Assembly: GCA_019155205.2 (NCBI GenBank)
Contig: JAHNZQ020000004.1
Location: forward strand, 4,977,224-5,041,223
Origin: Gracilaria vermiculophylla
Taxonomy: Eukaryota > Rhodophyta > Florideophyceae > Gracilariales > Gracilariaceae
Reading direction: 5' to 3'
Length of the DNA: 64,000 bases
Shown here piece by piece: positions 11,350 to 20,929 of this stretch (its first letter is position 1; each line of letters begins with the position of its first letter). The notes beneath the pieces were generated by a model. The model had not been told where the DNA came from, did no database searches, and saw only the letters and a list, made by a program, of their open reading frames with translations. Position numbers and translations under genes: made by a program.

Positions 11350-13100
11350 TATTTCACTGAAATAGAACTCTTACATGTTAAAAAGAGCAAGCATTGTCAG
11401 ACCTAAAAGAAATTACAAATTACAAATTGTCAAATTCTTTCCAGACTTCCAAAATTCTTCCGAAAGGGGTACGTTGACATTCAAAAATAAAGCGCATTTT
11501 GTGCGCCATGGAACCAGAAACACTACTTGTGCGATCTCGAGTATGACAACCACAACAATCGAAGACAATTCTGACATGCAAGAGTTCAACCTGCAACATG
11601 GTAAGTACTTCCACCAACGTTTTCTTTAACATTTACTGACATAATTTACAAAGTTTTTCATTTCTTTGGGCTCCGTTTTTGTCGTTCCTTCAAAGACTTG
11701 CCGTATTTCTTCAAACTAGAGAGTGGATATCAAATTTCTCTTCCTTGCTTTGTTTTGCGTACAAACAATGTCGGACTTGCGCTCAAATGTTTCTCAGCTA
11801 TCAAACGTAGCTCAAACCGAAAGCACAAACTCAACGGGTCGACGCAACGGGTAATGGAAGGAACAGCACTTCACAGTTATGGATGTGTCGAACGATCCAA
11901 CTGTTAACGCTCGAACCGTCACTAAGTGCAAGCATTGCCGTTTCATTTCTTTTGCTAGCACTCCAAATGCAACTCACTAAGGTAGACATGAACTTTCTTA
12001 CAATGAAGTGCCGCAACATGACAAGGATCGGTTACTGGGCACAAAGCATTTCGCGCACTATTATCGCAAACTAGGGTCCTGCGCGACTGCTCTTGGTGTG
12101 CCAGAAAGTCTTTCTCGAAGGAAGAAGAGGCGCCGAATCACGGCATAATCGAGTGACTTGAATGCTAATAGCGATTTGGTTCAAACTTTCTCCAGACAGA
12201 AAAGCGAAGTAAGTATCGACTCTTACGAAAAAAAGGTCCATTTTCATCGAACTGTTGCTTTCTCTCGATATCAACCATGTTCTTTCGTTTTCGATTCTGA
12301 GCAGGAAAGAGGGAAGAAATGAGTTCTTTAAAATACTTTCGATGGCCGATCAAGATCTAAATTCGCAAATCCCGTCTGCATCGAAACTTGGTGGAAAGCA
12401 TTTGGACTCCTACTATTGAAAGACTCTACAACACGTTAAAAGTTCTATTACGGCTTCTTTTAGTCAAGGTTTTGGTACTTTGGTCTTCGACAGTTGAACT
12501 GACAGAAACTCGTAGCAAGTTGTCCATGTTTTACTTTCAGTAACAGGAACTGACACTGATAGACGTACTTTTCTTTTACAATCTGTGTACATTGGAGTCC
12601 GATCACTGCCCGCCTCCTTTTATGCTTCTTCGGCTACGGATATTATGGCGGACTTTGGATCCATAGCCTCGATTTGCGCTATCACAAGCGATAACCCAAG
12701 CAGCTGTGTTTCAGCGAAGGAAAAATTGTTTCAAACCTTTAACCATGTATGGCCTATACAAGATCAAACACATGTTGCAAATTTATTTATAGAAGACTTT
12801 GGTAAACTTCCGTGGTCAAGTCCTGTTCTTTTTACTATTTCATGGATGCCGAAGAAAATCCTCAAGAAGTGGAAAAACTGAGAGCAGGCCCTGTGACTTC
12901 AAGGAAATTAATCACAACTACTCTCGGTGGCCATAACTAATACCATCGAAGCACGAACAACAAAGTTTTACTTCTCGTTGTCAATGATAATGAAAGTACA
13001 ATATGTTGTAAAGCGCGAGCTAAGCGCAAGGGTACGTCCTTCACTACATTATTTGCACAGTATCATCTGCTAATAACATGTGACGGGTATCTTATCCCGC
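11350..13100 (+). mobile_element. hAT-like transposon remnant
   Basis: Two separated protein pieces support a hAT element. At about 11881-12150 a frame reads MDVSNDPTVNARTV followed by KCKHCRF and STPNATH, the CxxC...H arrangement of a BED-type zinc finger, and then a basic RRKKRRRI stretch. At 12585-12881 another piece reads ITSDNPSSCVSAKEKL and then HVANLFIEDFGKLPW, which matches the hAT core (DUF659-like) pattern of an Asp in TDN, a Cys, and an AHxxNLxxxD block. In between are stops and unalignable sequence. I could not find terminal inverted repeats or an 8-bp target duplication, so the ends are estimates. Confidence 0.5.
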
Positions 13101-13443
13101 AACTGTAGTTTTTTTCAGAAACGAGTCTAAATTCTTTTGCATGAACTCTAATGACTCTGTTAGTGCTTACTATGTCCTACTATTAGACCTCTTCAACTTC
13201 TTTTCTGTATAAAAGGTCTGCAGCACATTGGGTGGTTTTGCAGTATCTTGTAACAGAATTTTCATGCCCGTCTTTTTATCCACAAAACTCATGAAACGTT
13301 CCTTTTTGACATACATAGAGTGCGTTTCAAAAACACATTACCCCTCATAAGTGCACCAAAACTGTACTGTAGACTAGATTTTGCACATAGTCTATGAAGA
13401 ATGGTTTCAAAAAGATATGTACACCGCCTACTTTCTTGTAAAA

Positions 13444-14993
13444 ATGACTCGAGGCCCGCCACTTTCCAAGCCAGAACAGCTTCAAATCGTTACGTTAAAC
13501 GCCGAAAAACATTCTAACAGTGCTATCGCTATAAAACTAAAGCATTCTAGGGTTACAATTGCTACTTTTCACAAAAACCCGACTCTATATGGCTTCAAAC
13601 GATCTCCGGGCCGCCCAGAAAAGCTCAGCCCAGCAGATAAGAGAGGAAGTAAAGAAAATTATGCAAAGAAAAAGTATCGTGCAAACAAATTGGAATTAAT
13701 CTCAACCTCAACGTTTCTAAATCAACTATATGGAGGCAGATAAACAGCACAGATTTATTTCAACATAAAAAAATTAAAAAAACTTTCTTTCTCCAAACCC
13801 ATCACAAGCAGAAGAGGGTTGACTGGTGTGCTGGAATATCCTACTAGAAAGGAGAATGGGAAAATGTTATTCTTACTGATGAAAAAAGTTCAATTTGGAC
13901 GGACCAGATTGCTACAGATTTTATTGGCATGATCTTCGTAAGGAACGTCATGAGCTTTATACTGTGGTACTGTCAGCTCTCCTGTCGAGGTAGTAAAGCA
14001 CAACGTCCGTTAGGAGTTTTTGTTGACTCCAAAGGCGCGTATTCCTAAAGGTGGTCTCGGGTATCCGCTGTCGCGAGCCGCGGGAATTCTGAAAAAGATC
14101 CGCAAACACCAAGCGGAGGGGGAGGTTCGCTGGGCGGACAATGCTCCTACAGGCGCTGCTATGATGCGACCTGGGGATCGGCGGCTTAGAAACCTGCGTG
14201 AATAGACAAGTGACTCCAACCGGAAAATTTAGAAGAAGACTCAAGGGTGCTTGTCTTTACTTCCCCAGAGGTGGAGCTCAACCGGCAGGTTAAATATCAA
14301 GCCGGGAGCCCGCCTCGGCAGGTCTCACTACTGTGCTAATTACCTGCATAAAATATCTAAAATAAATAATAAATTCTACCGTACCTCAAGGATACTATAG
14401 CGCACGCGGGCGAGATTATGCACCGCGTGGCGCAGCCAATAAATTACGAACCCTCCTTAGGAATATTATACCTTAAGGCCAAACCACCGTATTTCCGTAG
14501 GAGCCACTGTACTACATATAACGGGCATTCAGGTGGAGGCTTTGTAATGGTTTGGGCGGGCATTTCTAAAATAGGTCTAGCGGAAATTGCCTTCAAAGAA
14601 ATATGAATGCGGAAAAACATCAAGAAGTTCTATTTAAATATTTGTTAATGTTGGGTTTATGTTTTCATGAAGAAAATTTCATTTTTCAATAGGATAATGC
14701 GCCTGTACACACTGCATCTTTAATCAAAATTTGGCTACAGGAGTCTGAAGTATCGGTTTAAGAGTGGCCGGCGCGCTCACCAGATTTTAACCCAATTGAA
14801 AACGTTTGGGGACTGCTGGCGAGGATGGTTTATGCGCATGGAAGGCAATGTCAGACAGTTTTTGAACTCAAAAACTGTATTGAAAATTACTGGAAATCTA
14901 TAACACTTTCAAATGTGAAAAAGTACGTCAATTCGATGCCGAAAAGCTGAATTAGAATTATACAGCAAAAAGGATGCAAAATAAACCATTGAG
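13444..14993 (+). pseudogene. Tc1-like transposase split by an LTR
   Basis: It starts MTRGPPLSKPEQLQIV at 13444 and continues through the helix-turn-helix region (SNSAIAIKLKHSRVTIATF) and a GRPEKLSPADK linker to about 13743. The core first-Asp block (VILTDEKS, about 13866-13900) is present, and then the LTR interrupts the gene just after an ELYT segment. On the far side it resumes at 14522 with GHSGGGFVMVWAGISK, a FFNRIMRLYT block where the family has QDNAPVHT, and PDFNPIENVWGLLARM near 14780-14830 with the third acidic residue. Multiple frameshifts make it non-functional even without the LTR. Confidence 0.7.
13965..14516 (-). repeat. Solo LTR of the 29-39 kb Gypsy family
   Basis: A 552-base unit starting TGTGGTACTGTCAG and ending CCACTGTACTACA, so it has TG...CA ends within short terminal inverted repeats. 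It matches the LTRs at 29139-29622 and 38733-39286 over its whole length. The flanks are TATAC (13960-13964) and TATAA (14517-14521), and the uninterrupted target in a related copy reads TTATACC, so this is a 5-base target duplication with one later change. Internal element sequence has been lost, presumably by recombination between two LTRs. Confidence 0.8.
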
Positions 14994-15236
14994 CGTCGCG
15001 CTGTAAAAATTTGTTATTGATGATGATATGTTTTTGAAACGGTTTTTTGACTTTACTTTTTTCTGAAACCCTTTTTTGTAGGCGTATAGTATACATTTGG
15101 TAGTTTTTTGAGATTTCATAGCATGTCGTATGTTTTTGAAACAGTCTGTACATGTGAAAGGTGAAGATGCTGACGGGGTTTTTGCCATTTATCACAAGCA
15201 ATAGCAATTTTGCTCTATATTTTGAGTTGTTCTTTA

Positions 15237-15616
15237 GGCCGTTTCTACATATGGACAGGACACGTCGTCGTTTGTCCAAAAAACCCCTGATCGTGGGGAT
15301 TTCCCATTTCTTAGGACAACCGTTGTCCTGTCCAAAATACCCAGCATTTTGGGGTCGCTCCGAAGCGACCCCAACANNNNNNNNNNNNNNNNNNNNNNNN
15401 NNNNNNNNNNNNNNNNNNNNNNNNNNNNNNNNNNNNNNNNNNNNNNNNNNNNNNNNNNNNNNNNNNNNNNNNNNNNGATGAGCGAACAAACGAACAGTTG
15501 TGCTTGGATCTACGTTGGCGGGAGATGGGCATTTGGCCAAAAAATGTCTTGCGGACACGTTGGCGCCAAATCCTGTCCATTGGGCAACTTGTCCCTGTCC
15601 ATAAGTAGAAACGGCC
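15237..15616. mobile_element. Harbinger-like MITE with TTA target duplication
   Basis: Terminal inverted repeats of about 24 bases start GGCCGTTTCTACATATGGAC on the left and, on the complementary strand, GGCCGTTTCTACTTATGGAC on the right. Directly outside both ends is TTA (15234-15236 and 15617-15619), the 3-base duplication typical of PIF/Harbinger elements. No transposase frame is visible inside. The inside contains a perfect 11-bp-stem palindrome at 15349-15374, beside the sequencing gap. Confidence 0.7.
15377..15476. other. Assembly gap (100 N)
   Basis: Exactly 100 undetermined bases inside the MITE. The round number suggests a placeholder length. Reading frames that appear to cross it are not real evidence. 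Confidence 0.99.
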
Positions 15617-15981
15617 TTACATAGCGCTCACGTGTACAACTTTTCAACTGCTCTCTGAAATAGTCAGGAGACTTTAGTTTGTGACTGAAGTCCCAAGAGC
15701 AAGCAATAAATTTTTGAGTGAGCCTAAAAATTTTTGGAACCGGGTGAACTCTGGTATAAAGCACAGTTTCGGTGTGGCGTCGACATGCGTTGAGGAAAAG
15801 GCTACTTTCATTGATTTGGCGCTCATTTAAAGTGGAGTTGTGGAAGGTGTGTTTCATGTGAAGTACGTTAGGTCACATTGCAAATAATTGAGAAAACTTT
15901 CGTTCGATAATGGTGAGTCAACTGGAGCTCTTTAATCGAGGTCAAGCTTGGTATTATGTCGCTCGGTAACTGCTGTCTCAA
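15617..15981. other. No recognisable gene
   Basis: Single-copy-looking sequence between the MITE and the first host gene group. It may include the promoter of the predicted gene starting at 15982. Confidence 0.4.
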
Positions 15982-16560
15982 ATGTTCAAAGGCAATGAAA
16001 CCCCGGCTGTAGTGAAGGCGTCTCGGACAGCAAATGTTCGACCGGTTTTACAAAAGGCCATAAATAGCAGCACCACGGAGAGAGGATGGGGAAATTTTGC
16101 AGCATGCAGAAAGCCAACGGTGTGAATATCCCGGGGGTACAGTGAGCACAATGTGTGGAAAGGAGAGAGGAAAGAACCAATCAATTTCCGACCGAGTGAC
16201 TGCGTTTTCTAGGCGTCCTCCCAATTCGTGCAACACCTCCCCATCAGCAGCACAGGCGGAGGAGCAGCAATGGGAAGAGGAATTTGTCCCAAAGGCAGAT
16301 ATGCATATACGAGGTTGGAAAGTCTCCTCACAGACTCCTTTGCCGGACAGGCAAGTAGAGTATTCCGTCACATTTGCAACTGCCTCTTGTTGCGCGACAA
16401 CTTCCATAACGTTGCCAAACGGTCCGAATCTGAACTATGTTTATCCCCTCACCAGATGCGGAAGAAAGGCGACGTAGACTTTTCTCGCGATCTGCGCGGC
16501 AGTCGCGTCCTGGTGGCAGGCAGTGGAATAAAGGACGTGGCGACCATGAGGACTGGTTGA
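15982..16560 (+). CDS. Predicted small spliced gene, function unknown
   Basis: Model: exon 1 15982-16119, intron 16120-16212 (93 bp), exon 2 16213-16560, 161 residues. The intron begins GTGTGA and ends TGCGTTTTCTAG. It is in phase 0, and removing it deletes two in-frame stops, leaving an open frame from ATG to TGA. Its length matches the two introns of the neighbouring methyltransferase gene (94 and 99 bp). The product starts MFKGNETPAVVKASRTANVR and has a Gly-rich GGGAAMGRG stretch; I recognise no domain. It would converge with the gene on the minus strand ending at 16605. Other frames in the same stretch are also open over 110-125 codons on both strands, so the choice of this frame is uncertain. 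Confidence 0.3.
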
Positions 16561-16604
16561 ATTTCCTCTGCGTCCCAACTGGAGACACATGCCCGCGAGG
16601 CAAA

Positions 16605-17688
16605 TCACTCGAGCTTTGTCGAATCCAATGCGCTCGACCGGGCACTTTCGCCGGCTTCGAGTTGGCAGTCTGCGTCTTGGGCATCGGATGGGTTTATTGA
16701 ACAGCGTTGCGTAAGGTGCGCAGGAGGTGGATAATATCCCAGCGCGTCCGGAGCTTTCATGTCCTCGTTCAACTTGTCCAACCAACCGGACCTGGCGTTC
16801 GGAAAGCTATCGCAGTACGGGACATCTTCATCGCCAGAAAAATAGGAACGTCAGCCCCAAAAACAGTGAACGGAAGGCATGGTTACCAAACATGACATGA
16901 CTGTCGTCGGCTTGTGAGACTTACATGGCTTCACATCCAAAACAGGGGTACCATCCAGCAGATCAACGCCTAAAAGATGGATGGCACCTTTCTGCTCGTC
17001 AACAGCGGTCACGCGAATGCAAGACAAGCCTATCGAGTTGGGTCGGTGCGGCGATCGAGTGGCGAAAACGCCTTGTTTCTGTCGCGGACCGCGTGGCGGA
17101 GTCACTAGCGGATTGAAGCCCTGGTTTAGATGGAAGAAAGACAAGACCCAGCAGTACTCAAACTGTGCCAGCCCGCGGAGCGCGAGTTCGTACCGGCAAT
17201 GCTTGAAGAGCTCAATCGTAGCGCGTTGCTCCTGGTTACCTAGAGTGTTATGGGTCACGTTTGGTTGCCTAGGCGTCCCGAAGCGTTCCTGCAGTTTGAC
17301 ATATCCGCATCGGTGTCGGTGCACGGTTAATATTCTTCCAAGCGCGGCGGCTGTCTGTTTGTTTGTTCGGGAGCTAACGAACCTTGTACGGCGAGCGGAC
17401 GATGCCAATTGTGCGCAGTGTGACGGTGTGCGGGGTTTCAAAGTCTTGCGTATAGCGCATGGGAGGCTTCTCGCGGCGCTTGGCAGCAACGTGGTCTGGG
17501 AGAGTTCGCGACGGCGGTGGTGGTGGCTGGGCGTCATTCCGCGCCGGTGCAGAGGGCTTATGAGAGCGACCGGACAGGTCTGGAGCATTAGCGTGCTGCA
17601 TCACTACGCGGGATGTAAAGGCTGAGCGGCGGAGTGCGCAGCTGTGGCGAGAAAAAGTAATAGCGGCTCTTCGGAGCCGAGGAAACAT
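16605..17688 (-). CDS. TRMO: tRNA (adenine(37)-N6)-methyltransferase, TrmO-like, three exons
   Basis: Enzymes of this family (TrmO/TsaA/YaeB) use S-adenosylmethionine to methylate N6-threonylcarbamoyl-adenosine at tRNA position 37. My model is exon 1 17383-17688, intron 17289-17382 (94 bp, GTTCGT...CTGCAG), exon 2 16925-17288, intron 16826-16924 (99 bp, GTAAGT...GATGAAG), exon 3 16605-16825. It totals 891 bases, 296 residues. Both junctions rebuild conserved motifs: SPYK joins ERFGTPRQP, and DVKP joins a split Tyr codon followed by VPYCDSF. The family signature GVFATRSPHRPNSIGLS and the later LLDGTPVLDVKP are both present. The first 90 residues are Arg/Ser/Pro-rich and could be an organelle-targeting extension; internal Met30 and Met77 are alternative starts. 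A C-terminal extension of about 60 residues follows the catalytic domain. A single-exon reading would end inside intron 2 and miss the conserved N-terminal strand. Confidence 0.85.
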
Positions 17689-17941
17689 GTGCGATGGTGG
17701 CCGTGCAATGATGACTCAAGTGAGATGGCCGTGAAGTCCGCTTTCCAAGTGACGCGCGTCAACTGTCTATCGGGAAAGTTTTGTACCTTATTTCGGTTTA
17801 TATTGAATGCCAGCCAGCGAATCAAGTCTTATGCCTTAGTACCGACCGATGCCGCTTAGCTAAAGTCGGGGCTAACAACCCCTAGCCAGGGTAGCGTAAT
17901 CGTTCGCTTCCACTACTTGTTGTACATCCTGTTCGGCACTG
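17689..17941. promoter_or_regulatory. Intergenic spacer upstream of the TrmO-like gene
   Basis: 253 bases between the stop of the Arg/Gly-rich gene and the start of the TrmO-like gene, both on the minus strand. By position it must hold the 3' end of the first and the promoter of the second. I see no clear TATA box or poly(A) signal. Confidence 0.3.
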
Positions 17942-20929
17942 TCAAAACGAGCGATATGGTCCATGATGCCCGTTGTTGTGATCATAGTGCCCAACGCGGC
18001 TGTGCCGGTTTCCGCGACCACCGCGACCCCTGCGACCACCGCGACCCCTGCGACCACGCGGACGATCTCTATATTGGTCTCTTGACTCATTATTGCGATA
18101 ATCGCGCTTCTGACCGTTTTTTCTGCTGTGATCGGTCCGTAGCTCGTTCTTGACATAACCACGCTCTTGAAGTTCCTGTCTACCATAGTCGTTCGCTCTT
18201 TCATTAATACGAACGTCTTCTCGCCCATTTTCTCTGTGGCGGTAGTTATTGTTCGGCTTGTTCCCGACACGACCGCGCTCTCGGTCTTCTCTACCATGGT
18301 CACCCCTTCCGTCATTGATACGATCGCGGTTTCGGCCATTTTGTCGGCGGTAATTGCCGTTTGGCTCGTTCATGGCATGGCCGCGCTCTTGATGTTCCTC
18401 TCGGCCATGGTCGCCCCTTGCTTTGTTGAAACGATCGCCTTCTCGACCATGTTCTTTGCGGTCGTTTCCATTGGGCTTGATGTTGCATGCGCCCGGCTCC
18501 CGACTATTCTCTCTGCCGCAATCTTTCGGCGACTCATTCATACGAACTCGCTGTCGACCTTCTTCTCTGCCGTGACGTTGCCGGTTTTGATGCGTTTCCT
18601 CTGTAGCTCTTCTTAGTGGTCTTTCCAATTTTTGGCTTTGTTGCCTGGATCCACCGCCACAGTCTCGCCATTGGTCGCCCCTACCTATGCGCTCTTTGTC
18701 TTTTCCGTCCTGCGCAGTTGGGCAATCTTTCCGCTTTTGTGGACTCTTTCTGGCGATAATGGTCCTAAGATCTTTGGAGTTACAAGCCTTACGCCCGCTT
18801 GCATTGGTATTCTGCTCGTTCATGGCATGGCCGCGCTCTTGATGTTCCTCTCGGCCATGGTCGCCCCTTGCTTTGTTGAAACGATCGCCTTCTCGACCAT
18901 GTTCTTTGCGGTCGTTTCCATTGGGCTTGATGTTGCATGCGCCCGGCTCCCGACTATTCTCTCTGCCGCAATCTTTCGTCGACTCATTCATACGAACTCG
19001 CTGTCGACCTTCTTCTCTGCCGTGACGTTGCCGGTTTTGATGCGTTTCCTCTGTAGCTCTTCTTAGTGGTCTTTCCAATTTTTGGCTTTGTTGCCTGGAT
19101 CCACCGCCACAGTCTCGCCATTGGTCGCCCCTACCTATGCGCTCTTTGTCTTTTCCGTCCTGCGCAGTTGGGCAATCTTTCCGCTTTTGTGGACTCTTTC
19201 TGGCGATAATGGTCCTAAGATCTTTGGAGTTACAAGCCTTACGCCCGCTTGCATTGGTACTCTGCCCATCCACACTCTTGCATCTTCGATCTCCATGGAA
19301 GTTACTTGCCCTTGTTTTGCCGTCTCTCTGAGAGCAACGTTGTACAAAGTTGCTCATTTTCTCCTGTAAGTGCTTCTGGTCAGCATGCGTAGAGATCAAT
19401 GTTGCACGAAAATGGGTTTTAGCTTCTCGATTGGGATAAAACTGCACGTCATTCATGTGGGAAGAACATTTGCCGCCTTTTTCGGTGTTGAGCGTTTGGT
19501 CTCGCTGCTTCTCACATCTGGTTGCTTCATGGCAATTTCGTTTCCCATTCGGAGTGTTGGAACCCTCAAGACGACCAACCTCGCGACGCCTTTTGCATTG
19601 CAAGATAGTGTGCTCTGCCGCGTCTCGTTTTCTTTTTGGTGTCGGTGTCTTGGGGGATTCTGTGGTGAGAACCATGTTTTCACCAGCGTGCTTTTCCTCG
19701 TATCTCTCAGTTGTGGTGGGAAAGGACTCTTCATCCTCACATTGTTTGTCGGTTTGATTCCGTGAGTTCTGGATTTGATGTTTACCGAGGTCATCGCCGA
19801 GACCCTCTTGATGGACGCATACCCGGTCTTCCGTGTCGACTTTGTTTCTTTGTTTGGTAGACGTGCGATCAACATGAACCATGTTTTCACCAGCGTGCTT
19901 TTCCTCGTATCGTTCAGTTGTGGTGGTAAAGGGCTCTTCACCCTCACATTGTTTGTCGGTTTGATTCCGTGAGTTCTGGATTTGATGTTTACCGAAGTCA
20001 TCGCCGAGACCCTCTTGATGGACGCATACCCGATCTTCCGAGTCGACTTTGTTTCTTTGTTTGGCAGATGTGCGATCAACATCCTGCTGTTTACCATATG
20101 TTGGGGTTTCTATTGGTTGTTGTGCGGACAACCGATCATGGCCCACGACAGCAGGCTGCTTTCTCATACAGGGACTAAGACCTTGACGAAAGGCAGAACC
20201 GTCTGGAAACGCATCCGTGCATGAATTTGTCTCCTTCTTATTTGCTCGTTGGGATACTAGAGCTTCATGTTGTTCCTTCTCTGTTGGTCTGCACACTTTC
20301 TTAGGTTTGGCAACTTTTTGAATGCCAAAAGTGTCTTGTGGTACTGTCCAACAATCACTCGCCCCAGATGCCTTGCACGCTGAATTCTCTCCTTGAAACC
20401 GCCCGTATTGTGTCTTTCTCAAAAGACATTTTTCATTCTGAAATGCTCGAGCGGTAATCAAGCACTCACCCGCTTCCAATCGCATTTTTTTGATGGCTGC
20501 TGAACACGGTTCTAGAAATTCCGCAGTTCTCTTCCGGCGCGGTAACGTGTGCGCAGCATGTTCTTTCTCGGTATGCCGCACCTCGACGCCTCCGTGCACG
20601 GGCGGGGCTTGCTGTTGAACTGTTGTTCGTACAGCTTGAACCGTAGGGCTCTGGTCGAAAAGTGGTGGTGAATATCGGCGGGTCCGCGTCGACCACGGCC
20701 GAGGAACTCGAATAAAACTCCTTCGGGTTTTGGTTGAGCGATGGGAGCGTTTGTAGCGATTTTGCGGCACAGACGACTGATATCGTCTTCGTAGGGGAGG
20801 AGTAACGAGCGGTATGTCATTCGAATCGATGGAGCTCGCAAAAGATGAATTGTCATCCACGAATGTAGATGGATTCTCCCTTCGGAAGATACCAAAAAGG
20901 GAGCCGATTGCCGATAAGAAGTTTTGCAT
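17942..20929 (-). CDS. Large Arg/Gly-rich repeat protein with C-terminal RGG box
   Basis: An uninterrupted minus-strand frame of 995 residues, taking the first ATG (20927-20929; MQNFLSAIGSLFGIF). A frame extension upstream uses TTG and was not chosen. The N-terminus has a short hydrophobic/aromatic segment, then a basic, Ser/Pro-rich region (about 30-130). The rest is highly charged and low in hydrophobics, so probably disordered. It contains a duplicated block of 69 residues (19671-20084), a duplicated block of 150 residues (18364-19263), and then degenerate repeats of about 25 residues built around NxxGR, RDR, GDHGRE. The C-terminus is RGRRGRGGRRGRGG followed by His/Gly/Tyr-rich sequence, an RGG-type RNA-binding tail. 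I infer a nuclear RNA- or nucleic-acid-binding protein, but no globular domain is recognisable and the specific role is unknown. A 3-kb frame without stops is strong evidence that it is a real gene. Confidence 0.8.
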   Translation of the reverse strand: MQNFLSAIGSLFGIFRRENPSTFVDDNSSFASSIDSNDIPLVTPPLRRRYQSSVPQNRYKRSHRSTKTRRSFIRVPRPWSTRTRRYSPPLFDQSPTVQAVRTTVQQQAPPVHGGVEVRHTEKEHAAHTLPRRKRTAEFLEPCSAAIKKMRLEAGECLITARAFQNEKCLLRKTQYGRFQGENSACKASGASDCWTVPQDTFGIQKVAKPKKVCRPTEKEQHEALVSQRANKKETNSCTDAFPDGSAFRQGLSPCMRKQPAVVGHDRLSAQQPIETPTYGKQQDVDRTSAKQRNKVDSEDRVCVHQEGLGDDFGKHQIQNSRNQTDKQCEGEEPFTTTTERYEEKHAGENMVHVDRTSTKQRNKVDTEDRVCVHQEGLGDDLGKHQIQNSRNQTDKQCEDEESFPTTTERYEEKHAGENMVLTTESPKTPTPKRKRDAAEHTILQCKRRREVGRLEGSNTPNGKRNCHEATRCEKQRDQTLNTEKGGKCSSHMNDVQFYPNREAKTHFRATLISTHADQKHLQEKMSNFVQRCSQRDGKTRASNFHGDRRCKSVDGQSTNASGRKACNSKDLRTIIARKSPQKRKDCPTAQDGKDKERIGRGDQWRDCGGGSRQQSQKLERPLRRATEETHQNRQRHGREEGRQRVRMNESTKDCGRENSREPGACNIKPNGNDRKEHGREGDRFNKARGDHGREEHQERGHAMNEQNTNASGRKACNSKDLRTIIARKSPQKRKDCPTAQDGKDKERIGRGDQWRDCGGGSRQQSQKLERPLRRATEETHQNRQRHGREEGRQRVRMNESPKDCGRENSREPGACNIKPNGNDRKEHGREGDRFNKARGDHGREEHQERGHAMNEPNGNYRRQNGRNRDRINDGRGDHGREDRERGRVGNKPNNNYRHRENGREDVRINERANDYGRQELQERGYVKNELRTDHSRKNGQKRDYRNNESRDQYRDRPRGRRGRGGRRGRGGRGNRHSRVGHYDHNNGHHGPYRSF
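18364..19263 (-). repeat. 450-bp tandem duplication inside the RGG-protein gene
   Basis: Two copies, 18364-18813 and 18814-19263, in frame (150 codons each). Reading them side by side I find essentially one internal difference (CTTTCGGCGAC versus CTTTCGTCGAC, Pro versus Thr), plus changes at the edges. Confidence 0.9.
19671..20084 (-). repeat. 207-bp tandem duplication inside the RGG-protein gene
   Basis: Two copies, about 19671-19877 and 19878-20084, in frame (69 codons). They contain RNKVDxEDRVCVHQEGLGDD and ERYEEKHAGENMV. They differ at roughly ten positions, so this duplication is older than the 450-bp one. Confidence 0.85.

Larger units (their letters stand above)
13318..15148 (+). mobile_element. 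Tc1-like element, type A, interrupted by a solo LTR
   Basis: The left end reads (TA)GAGTGCGTTTCAAAAACA at 13316 and the right end TTTTTGAAACAGTCTG(TA) at 15133-15150. Subtracting the 552-base LTR at 13965-14516 and its 5-base duplication leaves about 1.27 kb, the size of the other complete copies. Interior sequence closely follows the copy at 9862-11078. Confidence 0.8.

Noticed and set aside
14887..15580. Long frames crossing the N gap
   Set aside because: They are open only because undetermined bases cannot form stops.
16048..16785. Minus-strand frames 16048-16407, 16328-16684 and 16441-16785
   Set aside because: They overlap each other and the 3' part of the TrmO-like gene in other phases, with no recognisable motif.
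16851..17588. TrmO-like protein as a single exon of 245 residues
   Set aside because: It starts with a non-ATG codon inside exon 1 in the wrong phase for the conserved N-terminal strand and ends inside an intron. The three-exon model fits the family better.
18364..19263. Repeat array as CRISPR or satellite
   Set aside because: Only two copies, 450 bp each, in frame within a gene; no short regular repeats or spacers.
18167..19369. Several plus-strand frames of 95-150 residues opposite the RGG-protein gene
   Set aside because: They are shadows of the minus-strand gene. Their hydrophobic, leader-like appearance comes from the complement of charged codons, and they repeat because the gene repeats.
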